This document shows, piece by piece, positions 10,838 to 23,385 of a DNA stretch of 64,000 nt. The stretch's first letter is position 1, and the number at the start of each line of letters is the position of its first letter. The stretch is taken from assembly GCF_047948215.1 (NCBI RefSeq), contig NC_134460.1, positions 129,681,324-129,745,323 of the forward strand, in the 5' to 3' direction. The stretch comes from Lycorma delicatula (lineage: Eukaryota > Arthropoda > Insecta > Hemiptera > Fulgoridae). Below the pieces are notes generated by a model. The model was not told where the DNA came from. It saw nothing but the letters and a program-made list of their open reading frames with translations, and did no database searches. A program made the translations under genes and the position numbers.

Positions 10838-11389
10838 GTTAATTTTAGCACCCTCGGGGCGACCAGAACCGCCGTTAAGCAGAATATCAGTCGCGCCAGG
10901 ATGCCGTGGCAGTTGACTCTCCATATAAACAGGCTACAGGCAAGCATTGCACCCACCCATAGCCTCGCGCCCTCATTCCACCCTTGAGGGTCCCCCATGC
11001 CATCATTGGCCTAAGTGACGGGAGGGCTACCTCCCGTCACTATACGTGCCACGCTTCGAGACTCCCATATATGGATGAAACTACCTCTTAGAGACTCTTT
11101 AACACAGCTTACAATTTCCATTTTTATAGACTTTTAAGAAGTCCACTGGCGTGTGAATATGCAAATATTTTTCTTTCATTTCCATTAGCTAAATCAGCAG
11201 TAATATCATTTCTTAGACGGAACCTCTTTCTGAGGTCCTCATATATTGTACACTCTTCTATTAGATGCTTAATTGTAAGTGTTTTATTGCAAACACCGCA
11301 CATTGGTCTCTCATCGCCGGTTAACAAATATGAATTTGTTAATCGCGTGTGACCGATTCTAAATCTGGTCACAGTTTATAGTTATTTTA
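10838..11389 (-). mobile_element. 5'-truncated non-LTR retrotransposon with TSD
   Basis: A minus-strand insertion of about 550 bp flanked by identical CGATTATTT at 10829-10837 and 11390-11398. Its upstream half carries the C-terminal end of a retrotransposon ORF2 (see separate entry). The rest is a GC-rich 3' untranslated region containing GACGGGAGGTAGCCCTCC and TGCCACGGCATCCTGGCGCG, and it ends in an A-rich AAAATTAACAAAT. The untranslated part shares blocks with the fragments at 28.5 and 37.2 kb, so they appear to be one LINE family. Confidence 0.75.
11124..11372 (-). pseudogene. Non-LTR retrotransposon ORF2, C-terminal fragment
   Basis: An 82-codon frame reading TRFRIGHTRLTNSYLLTG, a CxxC-type RPMCGVCNKTLTIKHLIEEC and then RKRFRLRNDI. 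The pattern of RIGHTRLTxxYLL followed by a Cys-rich LTIKHLxxEC block is typical of the end of ORF2 just after the RNase H region in I/Jockey/R1-type non-LTR elements. Its frame is open but is only the last quarter or less of a domain. The reverse transcriptase core is missing through 5' truncation, so it has no activity. The exact clade is not assignable from this piece. Confidence 0.8.
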
Positions 11390-11398
11390 CGATTATTT

Positions 11399-11949
11399 AA
11401 TTGTTTTGTTTTTTGTCCTTAAATATATTGTAATCTGTTAGTCCCTATTTTATAAATAATTTCATTTGTAAATGAATTTTTTTTAAGAAATTTTAATTTA
11501 ATTTTTAAAAACTATCATTAATTTCGGTAATGTCGGTGAACGAAATATTTATACCGAAAATCTTTAAAAGTCGATGGTGTTTTTAATTTTGATAATTTTT
11601 CACTGGTTTTAATAATTTTGAATAATATATTAATTAATCTTAATAATAAGAAACATATATTTAAACAAAAAAAAAAAGAAAAGAACACAGCATATACTAA
11701 ACCCTATTTGTATAACTAAACTATTGTCTTCGATAGGTATTGAAATGTTATCACTCGTGAAAATAATAGGATTACTAATTTACTTTGATTTCCCGTAAGG
11801 ATTTGATAAAATCGCAGATTGACTATATCAAATAATAATTACTTTCGTTGATTTTTATCATTAGTTAATATAATTTGGAAAAATAATTTTTTAGGTATAT
11901 TGATTGACCAATTCACATAATAAATAGTCAATTTTAGAATTCGATTCTA
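11399..11949. other. AT-rich non-coding stretch
   Basis: Nothing recognised apart from A-runs. Confidence 0.5.
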
Positions 11950-12420
11950 TGTTTGCATAATCAACCCCTGCATTTCGTTACCGACCGTAAAGTTACCTGT
12001 TGCATAAACGTTCAGTGACGTGTGTGGACCCATTCGATTTATTCCGGATGAAGGAATAGCAATCTGCTAATGTGATAGAGTTAAATAAATGGAAAACGTT
12101 ATGCGATCGGTACGTTATACTTAGCTTTTATATGAACCTACAGGCCAGTGTATATACGGGGGCCTATTTGTACGAATGGTTTAGGTAGACAAAGCAAATA
12201 GGTAGTCATGCCACGCTATTTTATAAACTGATAATTAGTGGTTAAACCAATGATTAGGGGATGAAAGCCGTGTTAATCAACTGCTCCACCCATATAAAAC
12301 AATCGATCCCTCGCAAACCCGGTCTCGTTGTTGTTGTTTTCATTCTCGATTCGGCTGTTTTAGGCCCAACGGCATCGTTTATTGTTTGCCAATCTATATA
12401 ATACAGATACCAATTTCGTC
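11950..12420. promoter_or_regulatory. Mixed-composition non-repetitive island, candidate regulatory region
   Basis: Stands out from the AT-rich surroundings. It is not shared with any repeat in the window and has no long open frame. It contains homeodomain-type cores (GATAATTAGTGG near 12230, CCAATGATTAGG near 12249), a TTTATTGTTTGCC forkhead-like site near 12378, and a TATAAAA (about 12294) followed by CGCAAACCCGGTCTCGTTG. Composition plus motifs suggests a cis-regulatory module or an old promoter. Motif occurrence alone is weak evidence. Confidence 0.3.
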
Positions 12421-13309
12421 AGATAAAAAAGTTTACCTACACGTCAAATTTGAATTTATTTATTTTATTAACATTTTATATATGCGCAAAAATTATCATT
12501 ATAATTATTTTTTAATATTTATTTTAATTTAGTTCTAATTAAGTTTTTGAAAATATTTTAAACAAAGTATAAAAAAAAAATTTAATTAAAATTTTACGTA
12601 GCAATTTCTCTTGTTTTCTAAGGCTTTTCCAGAATTTTTAAGACTTTTATTCCATTCGTACTTTTTTCTTAACTAGTTTATCATTGATTTTTAAGAATGA
12701 AACCAAGATAATACGAATAAAGTAATTATTTATCACAAATATCCTTCTATTTTATTTCCTATGAAACTCTGGTTTCGTAACGCAATAAAATAATCATCGA
12801 ATAAACTAAGTTGCTGATGGATAAATTAGGTAAATTATTTTATCTTTAAATAACTTATTGCGATGTTTAATAACTATGTACGAAAATATATATTCGTTTT
12901 ATATATTGCTCTTTTCCATGTGATTTTGATTATCTATATGTTTTTCAGTACGTTGATTCGAGTTTTATAATTTTTAAAAACGAATATCTATATATTTGTA
13001 CCTCTTGAGCATTTTTTATGTAAATCCTCAAAAGAGTAACTATGAAACTAATTATCAGGTATATTTATGAGAGATTTATATATATTAGTTTAAATAATAA
13101 TTAATTATGAATGTCTTGGTTTAACTAATTACAATTAGGTAAAAAATAAATGTAGTGAAATTTCATTTAACTATTCTGTACAGAAGCAGTAAATCGGTTG
13201 TGAACAATCAACGCCTACAAGAAATCTAGGGATAACCTTGAAATAATCTAGATAATCATGAATATCATATGTTTATCAATATATATGAAAATAAAATATG
13301 CATTAAATT
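12421..13309. other. AT-rich non-coding stretch
   Basis: No gene or repeat recognised. Confidence 0.5.
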
Positions 13310-13460
13310 AGCCAATCTATATAAATAAAAATGTAAATGTTTCATGTTAAAAATCTTAAATCTACGAAATTTCTTCAGCGATTGCTTTGACATTTTTACA
13401 CAAAGTTGCATTCGGAATTTTTTCAATGTAGTACTCTAAAAAATTGTCAACAAACCACAA
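13310..13460 (+). repeat. Possible end of a dispersed insect repeat
   Basis: AATCTATATAAATAAAAATG followed by AATGTTTCATGTTAAAAATC, CTTAAATCTACGAAATTTC, TCAGCGATTGC and TGACATTTTTACACAAAGTTG resembles a recurrent dispersed motif of insect genomes (the 'TATATAAAAATG ... GATTTTGATGAAACTTTG' type). No second copy is present in this window, so the call rests on general knowledge only. Confidence 0.3.
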
Positions 13461-15879
13461 ACCACGCCTACCATATACTTTAGAAGGACCAGCTTGAAAA
13501 CTTGCTAATATTGGAAAAGTTGTTATATTAACTTGAAATATCAATCAAGTTTTTTTATTATTCAGAAATGATTTATAGACTGTAGAAAATTAGTAAGTTA
13601 TAACTACTAAAATTGATAATAAATTTGAAATCTACGTTATGTTTGTAAATACATATAAGCTTAATTACAATTACAGAATGAAGTGTGTTATACACTGAAT
13701 ATTAATTGTCTTTTTGATGGATAGTTTTAAAATATAAAGCTACTTTTAAAGAGTTATTTGAAACAAAAGTTTGGTGCAATTTCCAATCTAAAATAAAATA
13801 TTCCTTTTAATAACATAGGTATTTATCTCTACTTCAAATTAATAATGACGAAACGTATGCTTGAAATAAAATACATTTAAAAAAGAACATTCCATAAATC
13901 AGAGAAAATAATTTTTTATATACGTTGGCACACCTTTCAATAGGGGAAAAATAACATGTGACTATGTTTTTAGTAAAACAATAGCGCTATAAATTGAAGC
14001 AGAAATTGAGGGTAAAAAAATTGGATTTGGTCATTTGTGGATAAATAAGGTGAGAACTATTCCCGGTCGAGGTTGCGTGCAGCGAGGGGTGCTTGTGTGC
14101 CCCGCGGGTGTAAATCAGGGGGGCTGACAGTTACCACTACTCTTCTTTCTCCTAACAACATTTCTTCTCCTCTGATAATTCCGCTATTACTCAGTATTCC
14201 CATAATAACCTGTTGTAGTTAACACCTTTTTGTATATCATATTTTAACTTTTTTCCATCCTGTATTAGATATATTTGAAAGCATTATGTAAATATTAATT
14301 CAGATAATATGCCATAATAGCGTGAAAGTTACCCTTAAGGTTGAAATATAAAAATAAATAGCAGTAATAGTTTACTATTTTCTCAAATAATTTATTATAA
14401 TACTAATATTAAAGTTGAAAATGTATATTATATTGCAAAAACCTTTCAGTAGGCTTAACGCAAAGATAATCTGATTAATCTAATGACCAGAGCGCGAGGA
14501 TTTATTTTTAAGCTGGATTTTTTTACCGTATTGTTAATTTGTTTGTTTTTTTCATTTTTTACGATTAAGTAATGAAATTAAATTTTTCCGGAGCTTTCTT
14601 TGATTTAAGACAAAAATTTCGACAATTTCTTTGAAATTCTCAAAAATGGTGAAAAATTCGAAATTGTTTTATAGACTGTATTTTTTGGATTTAAAAAATT
14701 GTTCTTAAATGAAAAATAAAAAAGAGAATATGTAAAAATCATCAAAAAAACTAAGAAAATCATTTTTTTGGCCCAATTGCTTCATTATCAACACTTTAAA
14801 AATATTTTTGTTGTAATTTTGATAATTTCTCATTTAATTTGAATACAAATTTCTTAATTTTTGTAGAAGTACATCTTGGAAAAAAATACTATTATGTGAA
14901 TGTCTTCCACAAAGATTCTCCTATGAGAACGCACATTTATAACCAAATATTGTTAAAGTTAACTATGAATTAAATAATAAAATGCAATTTTACTAAAATC
15001 TTTTTATCAATTAAACCTATACCAAGAAATATAAGTAGACAGTACCAGATATCATTCGAATCAAAAAATTTTAAAACTACAGAAAAATTAATTATAATTT
15101 TTTTTAAATACTAATAAATCTTTAAATTCTAAACTCAATTACAGAACAATGCATGCTGTACACATTAAGCCAATAATTTCAGCTCATCTGTGATATACAG
15201 ACTAAAATTCTATAATTACAAAAACAATATCTATATAGAACAAACTAGACGCATTTTCAAATATAGAAACTCAGATCAATTAAAGAAAATCTACGGGTAT
15301 AGATACAAATAAACAACTATACTAAACAATTGGTGAAATAAAATAAGGAAGAAAAGCTCAAAACAATTCACAAAAAAAAGAAAAAATCTAAAACCAGATG
15401 CGGATTTTTGATGGTTAAGTTATCATCACTAGATGTAGAGGATTTAGTAAAAGTAACTAACTATAAATACAAAATCAAACCTTAAATAAATAAACGGATT
15501 GAAGAGAATATTAACAAACTATTATTTAATTGAATGTATTCTTCAATAATTTAAGAAAGGTTGAACATTTTTCAGTAAGCTTATTTGTAAAAACCTTTCA
15601 GCAGATTTGTAAATCTTACAGATTTACATTATTATCCTTTTTTTGGCTTATGGATTACAAATGCGGCATAACGATAATTTTAGTCAGTTATATGCATTCA
15701 TATATAAACATTTATATATGAAAACTTAATTTACCTTTTTTTTTAAGCAATATATATCATACATATTTATTAATACATTCATTTACGGGTGGTCCGTTAG
15801 GATGTGAAATTAATCATTGCAGTAACCTATTGTTCAATTGTGTTGCTGATATTTGATATCTGCTGATACGGATTGTAAA
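13461..15879. other. AT-rich non-coding stretch
   Basis: No gene, RNA or clear repeat over about 2.4 kb. A GC-richer patch at 14045-14140 (CCCGGTCGAGGTTGCGTGCA, GTGTGCCCCGCGGGTG) is not matched elsewhere in the window. Confidence 0.5.
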
Positions 15880-16270
15880 TTATAATTAGCGATTCAGCTC
15901 AGTAGTTAGTTTGTTACCGAGTTGGGCGATCATCCAGGTGGTGATGTTTTGAAAGAGAAAGAGAGAGGACGATGACGGCGAGAACGAGAGAGTAATAATA
16001 ATTGTGATAACATCGGGTACGCGAAACAAGGACAAAGCAGGGTCGACGTCGGCGTGTTTATGAACAATTACATTTGATTAATGTCGGTCAATTACCAAAA
16101 ACTGCACTGTGGCTGCATTGGAGATAGCGTCCGGACAATAGGTGCAACCTATAATAGCCTCTGATAGCGGCATTAGGGCACAATGCTGTCTCTAAAATGG
16201 GATTGTTACGTTTGATAGAACCATAATAACCGGTGGGGGAGTCGGTGTTGCCGACCAAAAATACACATCA
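15880..16270. promoter_or_regulatory. Mixed-composition island, candidate regulatory or exonic sequence
   Basis: A non-repetitive segment with a GAGA-rich patch (GAAAGAGAAAGAGAGAGGAC near 15953), CpG-containing GGGTCGACGTCGGCG near 16041, and homeodomain-like cores such as TTGATTAATG. No reading frame longer than a few tens of codons crosses it. GAGA repeats next to CpG-containing sequence can mark promoters in insects, but nothing here fixes a start site. Confidence 0.3.
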
Positions 16271-16289
16271 TTATCATACTATGATGCCT

Positions 16290-16380
16290 TTTCGATACAC
16301 ATATACCCAATCCACTTCATTCCACTCCTAATTCAACCCCTTAACTAACTTCAACACAATATTACACCCTTTAATATCTA
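16290..16380 (-). repeat. Possible C-rich repeat fragment
   Basis: The run CCCAATCCACTTCATTCCAC, then TCCTAATTCAACCCC, resembles the minus strand of the C/G-rich segment of the repeat at 24.04-24.29 kb (CCAATCACTCCACTCCCAAT on its minus strand). Too short and too biased in composition to be certain. Confidence 0.3.
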
Positions 16381-17708
16381 TAATGATTACTACAAATATC
16401 ATACGCAATCGTTTTTTTAAATGCAGATATAATTAAAACTATGAAAAAACTTTATAGAATTCTTTCCTTTATTTTTGATACTATACAAACATATGTGTAT
16501 AGAGATGTATAATTTTTTCCTTAAACGTAGGTAAATATTTATACAATTTTAACATCGAAACAAACAATGCAATTATATAATTTTAATTTCATGAGAAGCC
16601 ACATACTGGATTTCATAAGGGCTCATAACAATTCCTCCTAAAATAGGAATGTATAAGATTTTTCTGATAAAGTTTAAACCAAGATTTTATGATTAATTTC
16701 AGTAAGCTTCACAGAGACAGAGTATGCGTAAAAATTGTAAAACGTTTTCTTTAAAAAAAAATCTATTATTATGAGTCTCTATTTAATTCATATAAAGGAA
16801 AAATGAAACTCAATTGCCTAATGAGGATGATTATTACCAACTGCAAAAGGAGAGTACAGTTAGACAGCTGCTCATGTATATACTTATATTATTGAGAAAT
16901 TACAACACTAAAACGGCCACATTAATGTAAATAAATTAGGGAAGAATCTATTTCTACCTGAATTCGCAAAGCTCAGTCATTCTTATGATTGACTTTTGCG
17001 AATGACAGTGTTGCATATATTATAATGTTGCAAAATCAAAATGGTTGAAAATAGTCGCAAAACTGTAAACCAGTTGTCTGAAAAATCACGAAATTATTTT
17101 CAGGAAACACCGTTTGCTAAGTTAGCCTCCACATATACAAATAAAATAAAATAATCAGATTAAAATAAAAAGTATTTTTGTAACAATCTATCTTAATAAT
17201 TAAATAAATTTTAAGATCATCGGTTACATTGATAAGAAAAAAGTTTGAAACAGAGCTTCAAATTGAAACTAAAGAAATAAACTGATATTACATACGTTAC
17301 GTAATAACGTCAGTTTATTAGTTAAGAAAATATTGATTTCACATCCTAGAAAGAATTACACCTAACTCTTATCTTAATCTTATAATTGAAACGAAAAATT
17401 TTATCTCAAAAGGTTTTCATATAGTTGAGTTTTAAACTGGTTTTCATTTATCAACAGTAAATGATAAAAGTATTATTTTTAATAAGTTTATAATAAGAAT
17501 GAGTTCATTTTTGGCTAAAATGATTTTTCTTAAAGTTTAATTAATACTAATTATCTATCGATTTGAGTAAAATTTTATTTGAGTTTTTCTCAATAAAATT
17601 TTGTTTTCTAAACTCAAAAAATGTTCATTTGTTTATTATACCTGAGTACATACGTAAGATTATTTTCGTACTTAAATCCTACGTGTACACACAGTCATGT
17701 AAAAAGTA
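16381..17708. other. AT-rich non-coding stretch
   Basis: No gene or repeat recognised. Confidence 0.5.
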
Positions 17709-17780
17709 AATAGACTTTTCTATTTACTCATATAAATAGACTTTTCTATTTACTCATATAAATAGAATGACTATTTACTA
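17709..17780 (+). repeat. 26-bp tandem repeat of a hairpin unit
   Basis: Two exact 26-bp units (17709-17734 and 17735-17760) begin AATAGACTTTTCTATTTACT. A third partial unit (AATAGAATGACTATTTACT) follows. Each unit can fold as AGTAAATAG/CTATTTACT. Confidence 0.8.
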
Positions 17781-19609
17781 ACTGTTATGTGTAAATAGAA
17801 GGTTGTCAAAAAATATCTCTGAAAATGATTTTAAACATTCAAAAATCCTTAAAAGTAGGAGATTTTTAAAAGCATAATACAGAAGATTATATTTTTGTGT
17901 GCAAGAAAATACCTCTAATAATTACGTCCTTGATCAAATTAATATATCAGAGTTTAGATACATTAGGTAAATATTTTAAAGAACAGAGATGGAATATAAA
18001 GAAAATAAATAATTTTTATAACAGTTGAAGCTTTAAAAAGTCAAAACAACGAACAAAAATTTAAAACACAACTGCTACATTAATGACAGGTTTATTTGCC
18101 TACTAGGCTAATATTATAAGCATAATTTCTTCTTTCATATTAATTTAATATTTCACATTACAATAAAAATAAATAGAATTTTTTTTTGTCTTAATCTTTA
18201 TATTAAATACGTTAAAAGATTAAGATAAAAAAGAAACATCATGACAATATGAAATGGCTCACTAATGATTAAGAATATCAAGAATGTTACAAAATAAAAT
18301 ACAAAAAAATTGTTTTTACTTAGTCAGGACACTAGAAATCAACAAAATATTCTGCAATCTGTAAGTATGACAATAACAAACTAAAAATAATCTTAAATAT
18401 AATTTAAGCTTTAAACCAATCGTAAATAACAGAAAATTTTCTCAAAATACATCTAATTCATAAACATTATCAGATGAAATATCTTTCCAACATTGGAAAA
18501 ACAATAATTACATTAAAAGTAATACATCAGAAATAGTGCTAATAACATTAATATTTTTAAAAAATAAAGAGTTTTATATTGAATAGTCTTTAAAATAACT
18601 TTTACTTAAAACAAAGTAAAAAATATAACACGACTACGTTATTACAAACTAGATTAAAATCAAAATAGAAAGTAAAATGTGACGGAATATGCTGTCATTT
18701 AGTTAAGTAATAAAAAAGTATATTTAACTTTAGAAAAATAATTCTGTAAGATAAGATTTTTATAATCTAAGGTAAACACAACTACTGTCCAGTAATAATC
18801 AGCCTGTGATATAAATAAACTTAGTAAATTAAAAATAAAATGAAAACGTAAAAAGCCTGCAACAGTTGCATAACTATCTCCAGCCAAATAGAGAAGATTA
18901 TACAACCTAAGGCTAAGAAGTTCCTCTCGTCATACTACTACCACGGAGGAAAATTAAGTGGAACATTATAGTACGTTAAGTACACAAAGAAAGAGCTACG
19001 TAAAAAAAAATTATTCTATTTTTTAAATGAAATTTCGATATTCCATTCCCGCTTTTCCATTCCCTTGACCAATTTTAACCAAAATTAAACAGCGTAAATA
19101 TCCATAGTCAGAAGTTTTGAAACAAATTTTCTTAAATACCAGTTACCCAGTGTGAAGATGTTATATAAAACGATAAATGTCGAAAAAAGAAAAACATTAG
19201 ACATATTATCCCCAGCTCTGAATTAAATGACCAAATGTATAAACAAGGTGACATGCTAATGTAATGAAATCTGTTATTAATAAAAGAATGTGATTTGAGT
19301 CCAGAAAGGACAAAAAAATGTAAAGGGTTTTTTGCCCCCACTCATACATGATTTTGTTTGGTCAAAGCCCAGACACCATCAGTAACCATCTTGGCAATAT
19401 TGAACTATAATTTTTTTCTTATTGGGTAGGTCAAAACGGTAGATAAATTTTTATTGATCCTTTGAGAAAAATGTTCAAATACAAGACCCATAAGGTTCGT
19501 GATTTTGGCCAAAAAAGAAATGGCATGAATGCCCCATATAAAAAAAATTATAATGACAAATCTTTACCCAAATTAGTCTATTCATTCTGGCGATATCAAC
19601 CAAAAATCA
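17781..19609. other. AT-rich non-coding stretch
   Basis: About 1.8 kb with no gene, RNA or recognised repeat. Confidence 0.5.
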
Positions 19610-19830
19610 GGCCAATATATACATGAGTAGTATAGAAAGGAGCATTTAAGGAGAAGTACAAGGTCATTATCTCTATCTCCCTCTGACATACAAAAATATC
19701 TAACCTCTTCATCCTCACACATTCATAACAACCCGCCAATCATTCCCACCCAACCCCCTTCAATTTACATACCACTCCTTCCCCTCACTGACTCACCCTT
19801 AAACCCCCACCCCATTCCATCCATCCCATT
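19610..19830 (-). repeat. Dispersed repeat with C-rich arm (copy in minus orientation)
   Basis: AGTAGTATAGAAAGGAGCAT, TTAAGGAGAAGTACAAGGTC and the CTCTATCTCCC run at 19626-19682 are the reverse complement of 24205-24280 with some changes. The following C-rich stretch (CCACCCAACCCCCTTC, CCCCACCCCATTCCATCCAT) mirrors the G-rich stretch at 24040-24185. Together they form an inverted pair about 4.4 kb apart. The class is unknown. Confidence 0.6.
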
Positions 19831-22183
19831 ATTTGATACTTAAACTGATTTATGTAATAAAATGCTATACGACTTTCACCTAATTTAATTTTTTAATTAC
19901 TATGTGAAAATTTACATACTCATAAGAATTCGTATTATTTAAATATTACAATGAAAATGAAAAAAGAAATGCTTATAGAATGAATGATGTGGGGGGGGGT
20001 GCAATACAATTCACTTTAAATAACTCGACAATCACTAATCGGATTTTCATAATTTAATTTGATATCGGATGATATGTTTGTTATAAGTGGTCGGAGTAAA
20101 CATGATCAAACAAACATGCACATAGTCGATCAGATACACGTAGCAGTAAGTTCATAAGAAAAATTGTTATTAATTAGTGTTACGAATGTTCAACCATGCA
20201 ACAACTATTTTCACTTGCTACCTTCGCCTAGCTGACAATCCGGAAGAATGTTTTCAGAAGTCAACCTAATGATCTTATGGTAGTACTTCTTTGGGTGTTC
20301 AAAATATCACCCATACATAAATTGATACACCCATACTTAAATGTAACACGTGAGGTGAACTCCAAGAAGCTTTCAACGAGATTAATCTCATTAAAAAAGC
20401 ACCTTGATGGATTTTATGAAGGGTGAACGAATTGTTCATGTATCTAATAGATGCCCTGTTGTAGAGGAATTTTCTAGATTAGTCTACAGTAACTTACTTT
20501 AATTTCCTCAAAGTCAAACCGAAAAGGTATTTAGTATGATGCATAGATTTGATATCTGGACGTATCATTAAAAACAACGTATTTACTTCTGATGAAACGG
20601 TTAGTGTGCGAGTATAATGACAAAATATTAATAATGATTAAGTTATAGTACAAAAGAGTTATTAATTATAATAAACTACTTCTATTGTTTTAAAAGATTT
20701 ATTACAACTACATAGAAGATATAAATACGATAAATATGTTTAATAAATATGATAAATTCTTTTAAATAAATCTGTTAAATACTTTCAAATAAATACCATA
20801 ATTATTTTATTTAATAACAATAAATAATTATTGTTATATAAATACAAAAATGCATTAATATACAATAAATAAATATACCATAAATAATTTTAAAAAAAAG
20901 GGGAAAAGAAAATATATCTGCAAATAATCCTGTACTTAATTAATCGTAATTATTCTTATACTGTTTTTATTTCTTCAGAATTTTTTTCGCCTAAAGATGT
21001 TTTTTTTTAAATTTAGAAAATATAATATTTCTCTACAGAACATTTTATTTTGTAATGTGATGTGTTAGGTTCTCATTTTCACAGAACTACCTTTAAATCT
21101 ATACGAGTTCCTAAATGTGTGGATTGTGACCAGTAGGGAATTACGAAAAGGTCTATGTGAAAAACTGAGGACTTTAAATTTAATGTAGAAAAAATAGAAA
21201 TAAAGCAAAAAACAAATAAAAATCACTGAAAAATTATGCAGTACCAAATTTAGGGTTTTAGATGAATAGATATAATAAAAAGTAGAAAAAATAAGTTTTT
21301 ATTAATAATTACAACAAATAAATATTCTGCTTACTTTGTGAAGAACTCAATTTATATAAGAACAATATGTCTCTGGTTTGTCTTATCTAGAAAAATAAGA
21401 TTGGTATTTATTAAATAGGCGATATTAATAAAAACTGACAAATTCCAAGATTTTGATTAACAGAATTTTTCTAAAAAGAAATGTTAAAAACTAATGTTTT
21501 GTTAACTGTTCTTTCTTTTATTAATGTATACTTTTTTATATGTATTTGACTGAAAGGCAGTTTAACTGTACTTTGTTTATATTGATATTTTCTATTTTTT
21601 TTTTAATTAATTTTTTAATTATTTTTGTAGTGTTTTCTGTTTCTCTTTTAAATCGATATAAATAAATTAATTAATCTTTATGAATTCACTAAACAGTCCT
21701 AAAATCATAATCAAATGAATTAAAAGTCAATAAAAGTGCAATCAGGTAATAAGTAAAAATAATATACAATAGGTATTGGATTAGTTTTAAACCGATTTTA
21801 ATTTTCTATGCGAGTAAGCTAGGTGGTCATTTATTAAAGGTGTTTTTCTATTAAGATTGTCATGAAATGATTAACGGCTTATTTCCAATCTCACAATTTT
21901 ATGTGTAAAGTAATTTTGTATTTCACAAATAATAAATCAGTATGAACATACGCGCAAGCACACACACAGTCAAAATAGGCAATTTGTTGGTAAAATTTTG
22001 GGGTTAATATCTTTTGGCGCGGAGGGGGATTTGAGGGCCAATTTTCTCAAACTTTTGCAAACATAAATCCACTTTATATTAGGTTTAGTTCATGTATGCA
22101 TGCATGCGTATCTTAACATTTTTAAACAAATATAGCCACAAAATATTTCCTCTCATAAAAATTCAAAAGAGCTATGTTTATTT
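19831..22183. other. AT-rich non-coding stretch
   Basis: No gene or repeat recognised. A run of ten G lies near 19991 and CA-rich sequence near 21960. Confidence 0.5.
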
Positions 22184-22359
22184 ATGTCTTCTTCAAGCGA
22201 TCCAGAAAATACGGTCTGGATCTTGTTCAACTACATCGATGATTACAGAATAATTTTTTCTTTACTTAAAACACAATATTTTATTATCAATATTTTTTTT
22301 TAATACAACATAATAATAAAGAACTACTTGAAGACCACGTTCGAGGTTAGACCAATCAT

Positions 22360-22800
22360 ATCATTGTTTTATGTTTGTATCATGTTCTTTTTATGTTTGT
22401 TTAATAATCGTTTACAACGTTTCATGTTTGTTTAATGATAGTTTAAGTTATGATTGCTGACACTGTGTTTTGTGATGGTTTACGATGTTTTGACGTTTGT
22501 GTTATTATCGTTTATGTTCGTTTCATATTTGTTTTTTGTTCATTTCATATGTACTATATATTCGTTTACGTTGTTTTCATTTTTTAACGTTCGTTTATGT
22601 TAGTGTAATGTTTGTTTACGTTATTTTCATGTTCGTTTACGTTAGTTTGGTATTTCATGTTGAAATTATGATCAATTCACGTTCGTTTATGTTTGTATCA
22701 CGTTCGTTTTGTGATCGTTTATGTTCGTTTCACTGTTGTTTAATGATTGTTTACGTTGTTCTTTTGTAGGTTTATGTTTGTATCATAATCATTTTGTTCA
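22360..22800 (+). repeat. Degenerate minisatellite
   Basis: Dozens of imperfect copies of a core close to CGTTTAYGTTYGTTTMATG occur without fixed spacing (for example CGTTTACAACGTTTCATG, CGTTTATGTTCGTTTCATA, CGTTTACGTTATTTTCATG). An open frame of about 90 codons that reads through it as Phe/Val/Tyr-rich protein is a product of the repeat, not a gene. Confidence 0.8.
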
Positions 22801-23385
22801 TATGTAACCTATACGACATTGCGTGTGACGAGATATAAGCGCGTTCACTATCCTGAACTACTTCACTTTAAATAAAATACTTTAACTTATATGTTTTAAA
22901 TAATATTAACTTACGTTTTATTATTTTAAAAAACCATACTCTCTGTGTTTGTTTTTTTTTTGTTTTGTTTGTCTCAGACCATCTATTGAGGAAGCGTAAC
23001 GACACATCAAAAAGTCCTTTTCAGGACTGCAACTCATATTTACACAAACAACACACATTTCCACATACAAATACAAAACAAAAACATTCTAAACTCCCTC
23101 GTACAGTAATGTACTACTATTGTCTTTTAATAATAGTTATTCCATTGCTGGAGGAAAAGGTTCCAAGGCCTGTGATATAATCTGATATTGGACCGTCCAA
23201 TGTCAAATTATGTTACGAACGCTGAGAAGAATGTTTAACACATTTATCTGTTTAACAACAGCTTATAAGCTAGCTGCCGTTGAAATATTACATTAATATT
23301 TAGTGTAAAAAATAATTAGGATGACAGCACCCAGAGAAAATGTTCAATATGACGGACTGCGACACTAGAGCTCCTTGCGGTCGCA
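22801..23385. other. Non-coding spacer between minisatellite blocks
   Basis: No gene recognised. It separates the two blocks of the same degenerate repeat and contains a GGACCGTCCAATGTC-type palindromic patch near 23189. Confidence 0.45.

Noticed and set aside
22497..22769. 90-codon Phe/Val/Tyr-rich frame resembling membrane protein
   Set aside because: It is translated minisatellite. The apparent hydrophobicity follows from GTTT repeats.
22360..22800. CRISPR-like array
   Set aside because: Repeats are imperfect, irregularly spaced and not separated by unique spacers of constant length. The context is eukaryotic.
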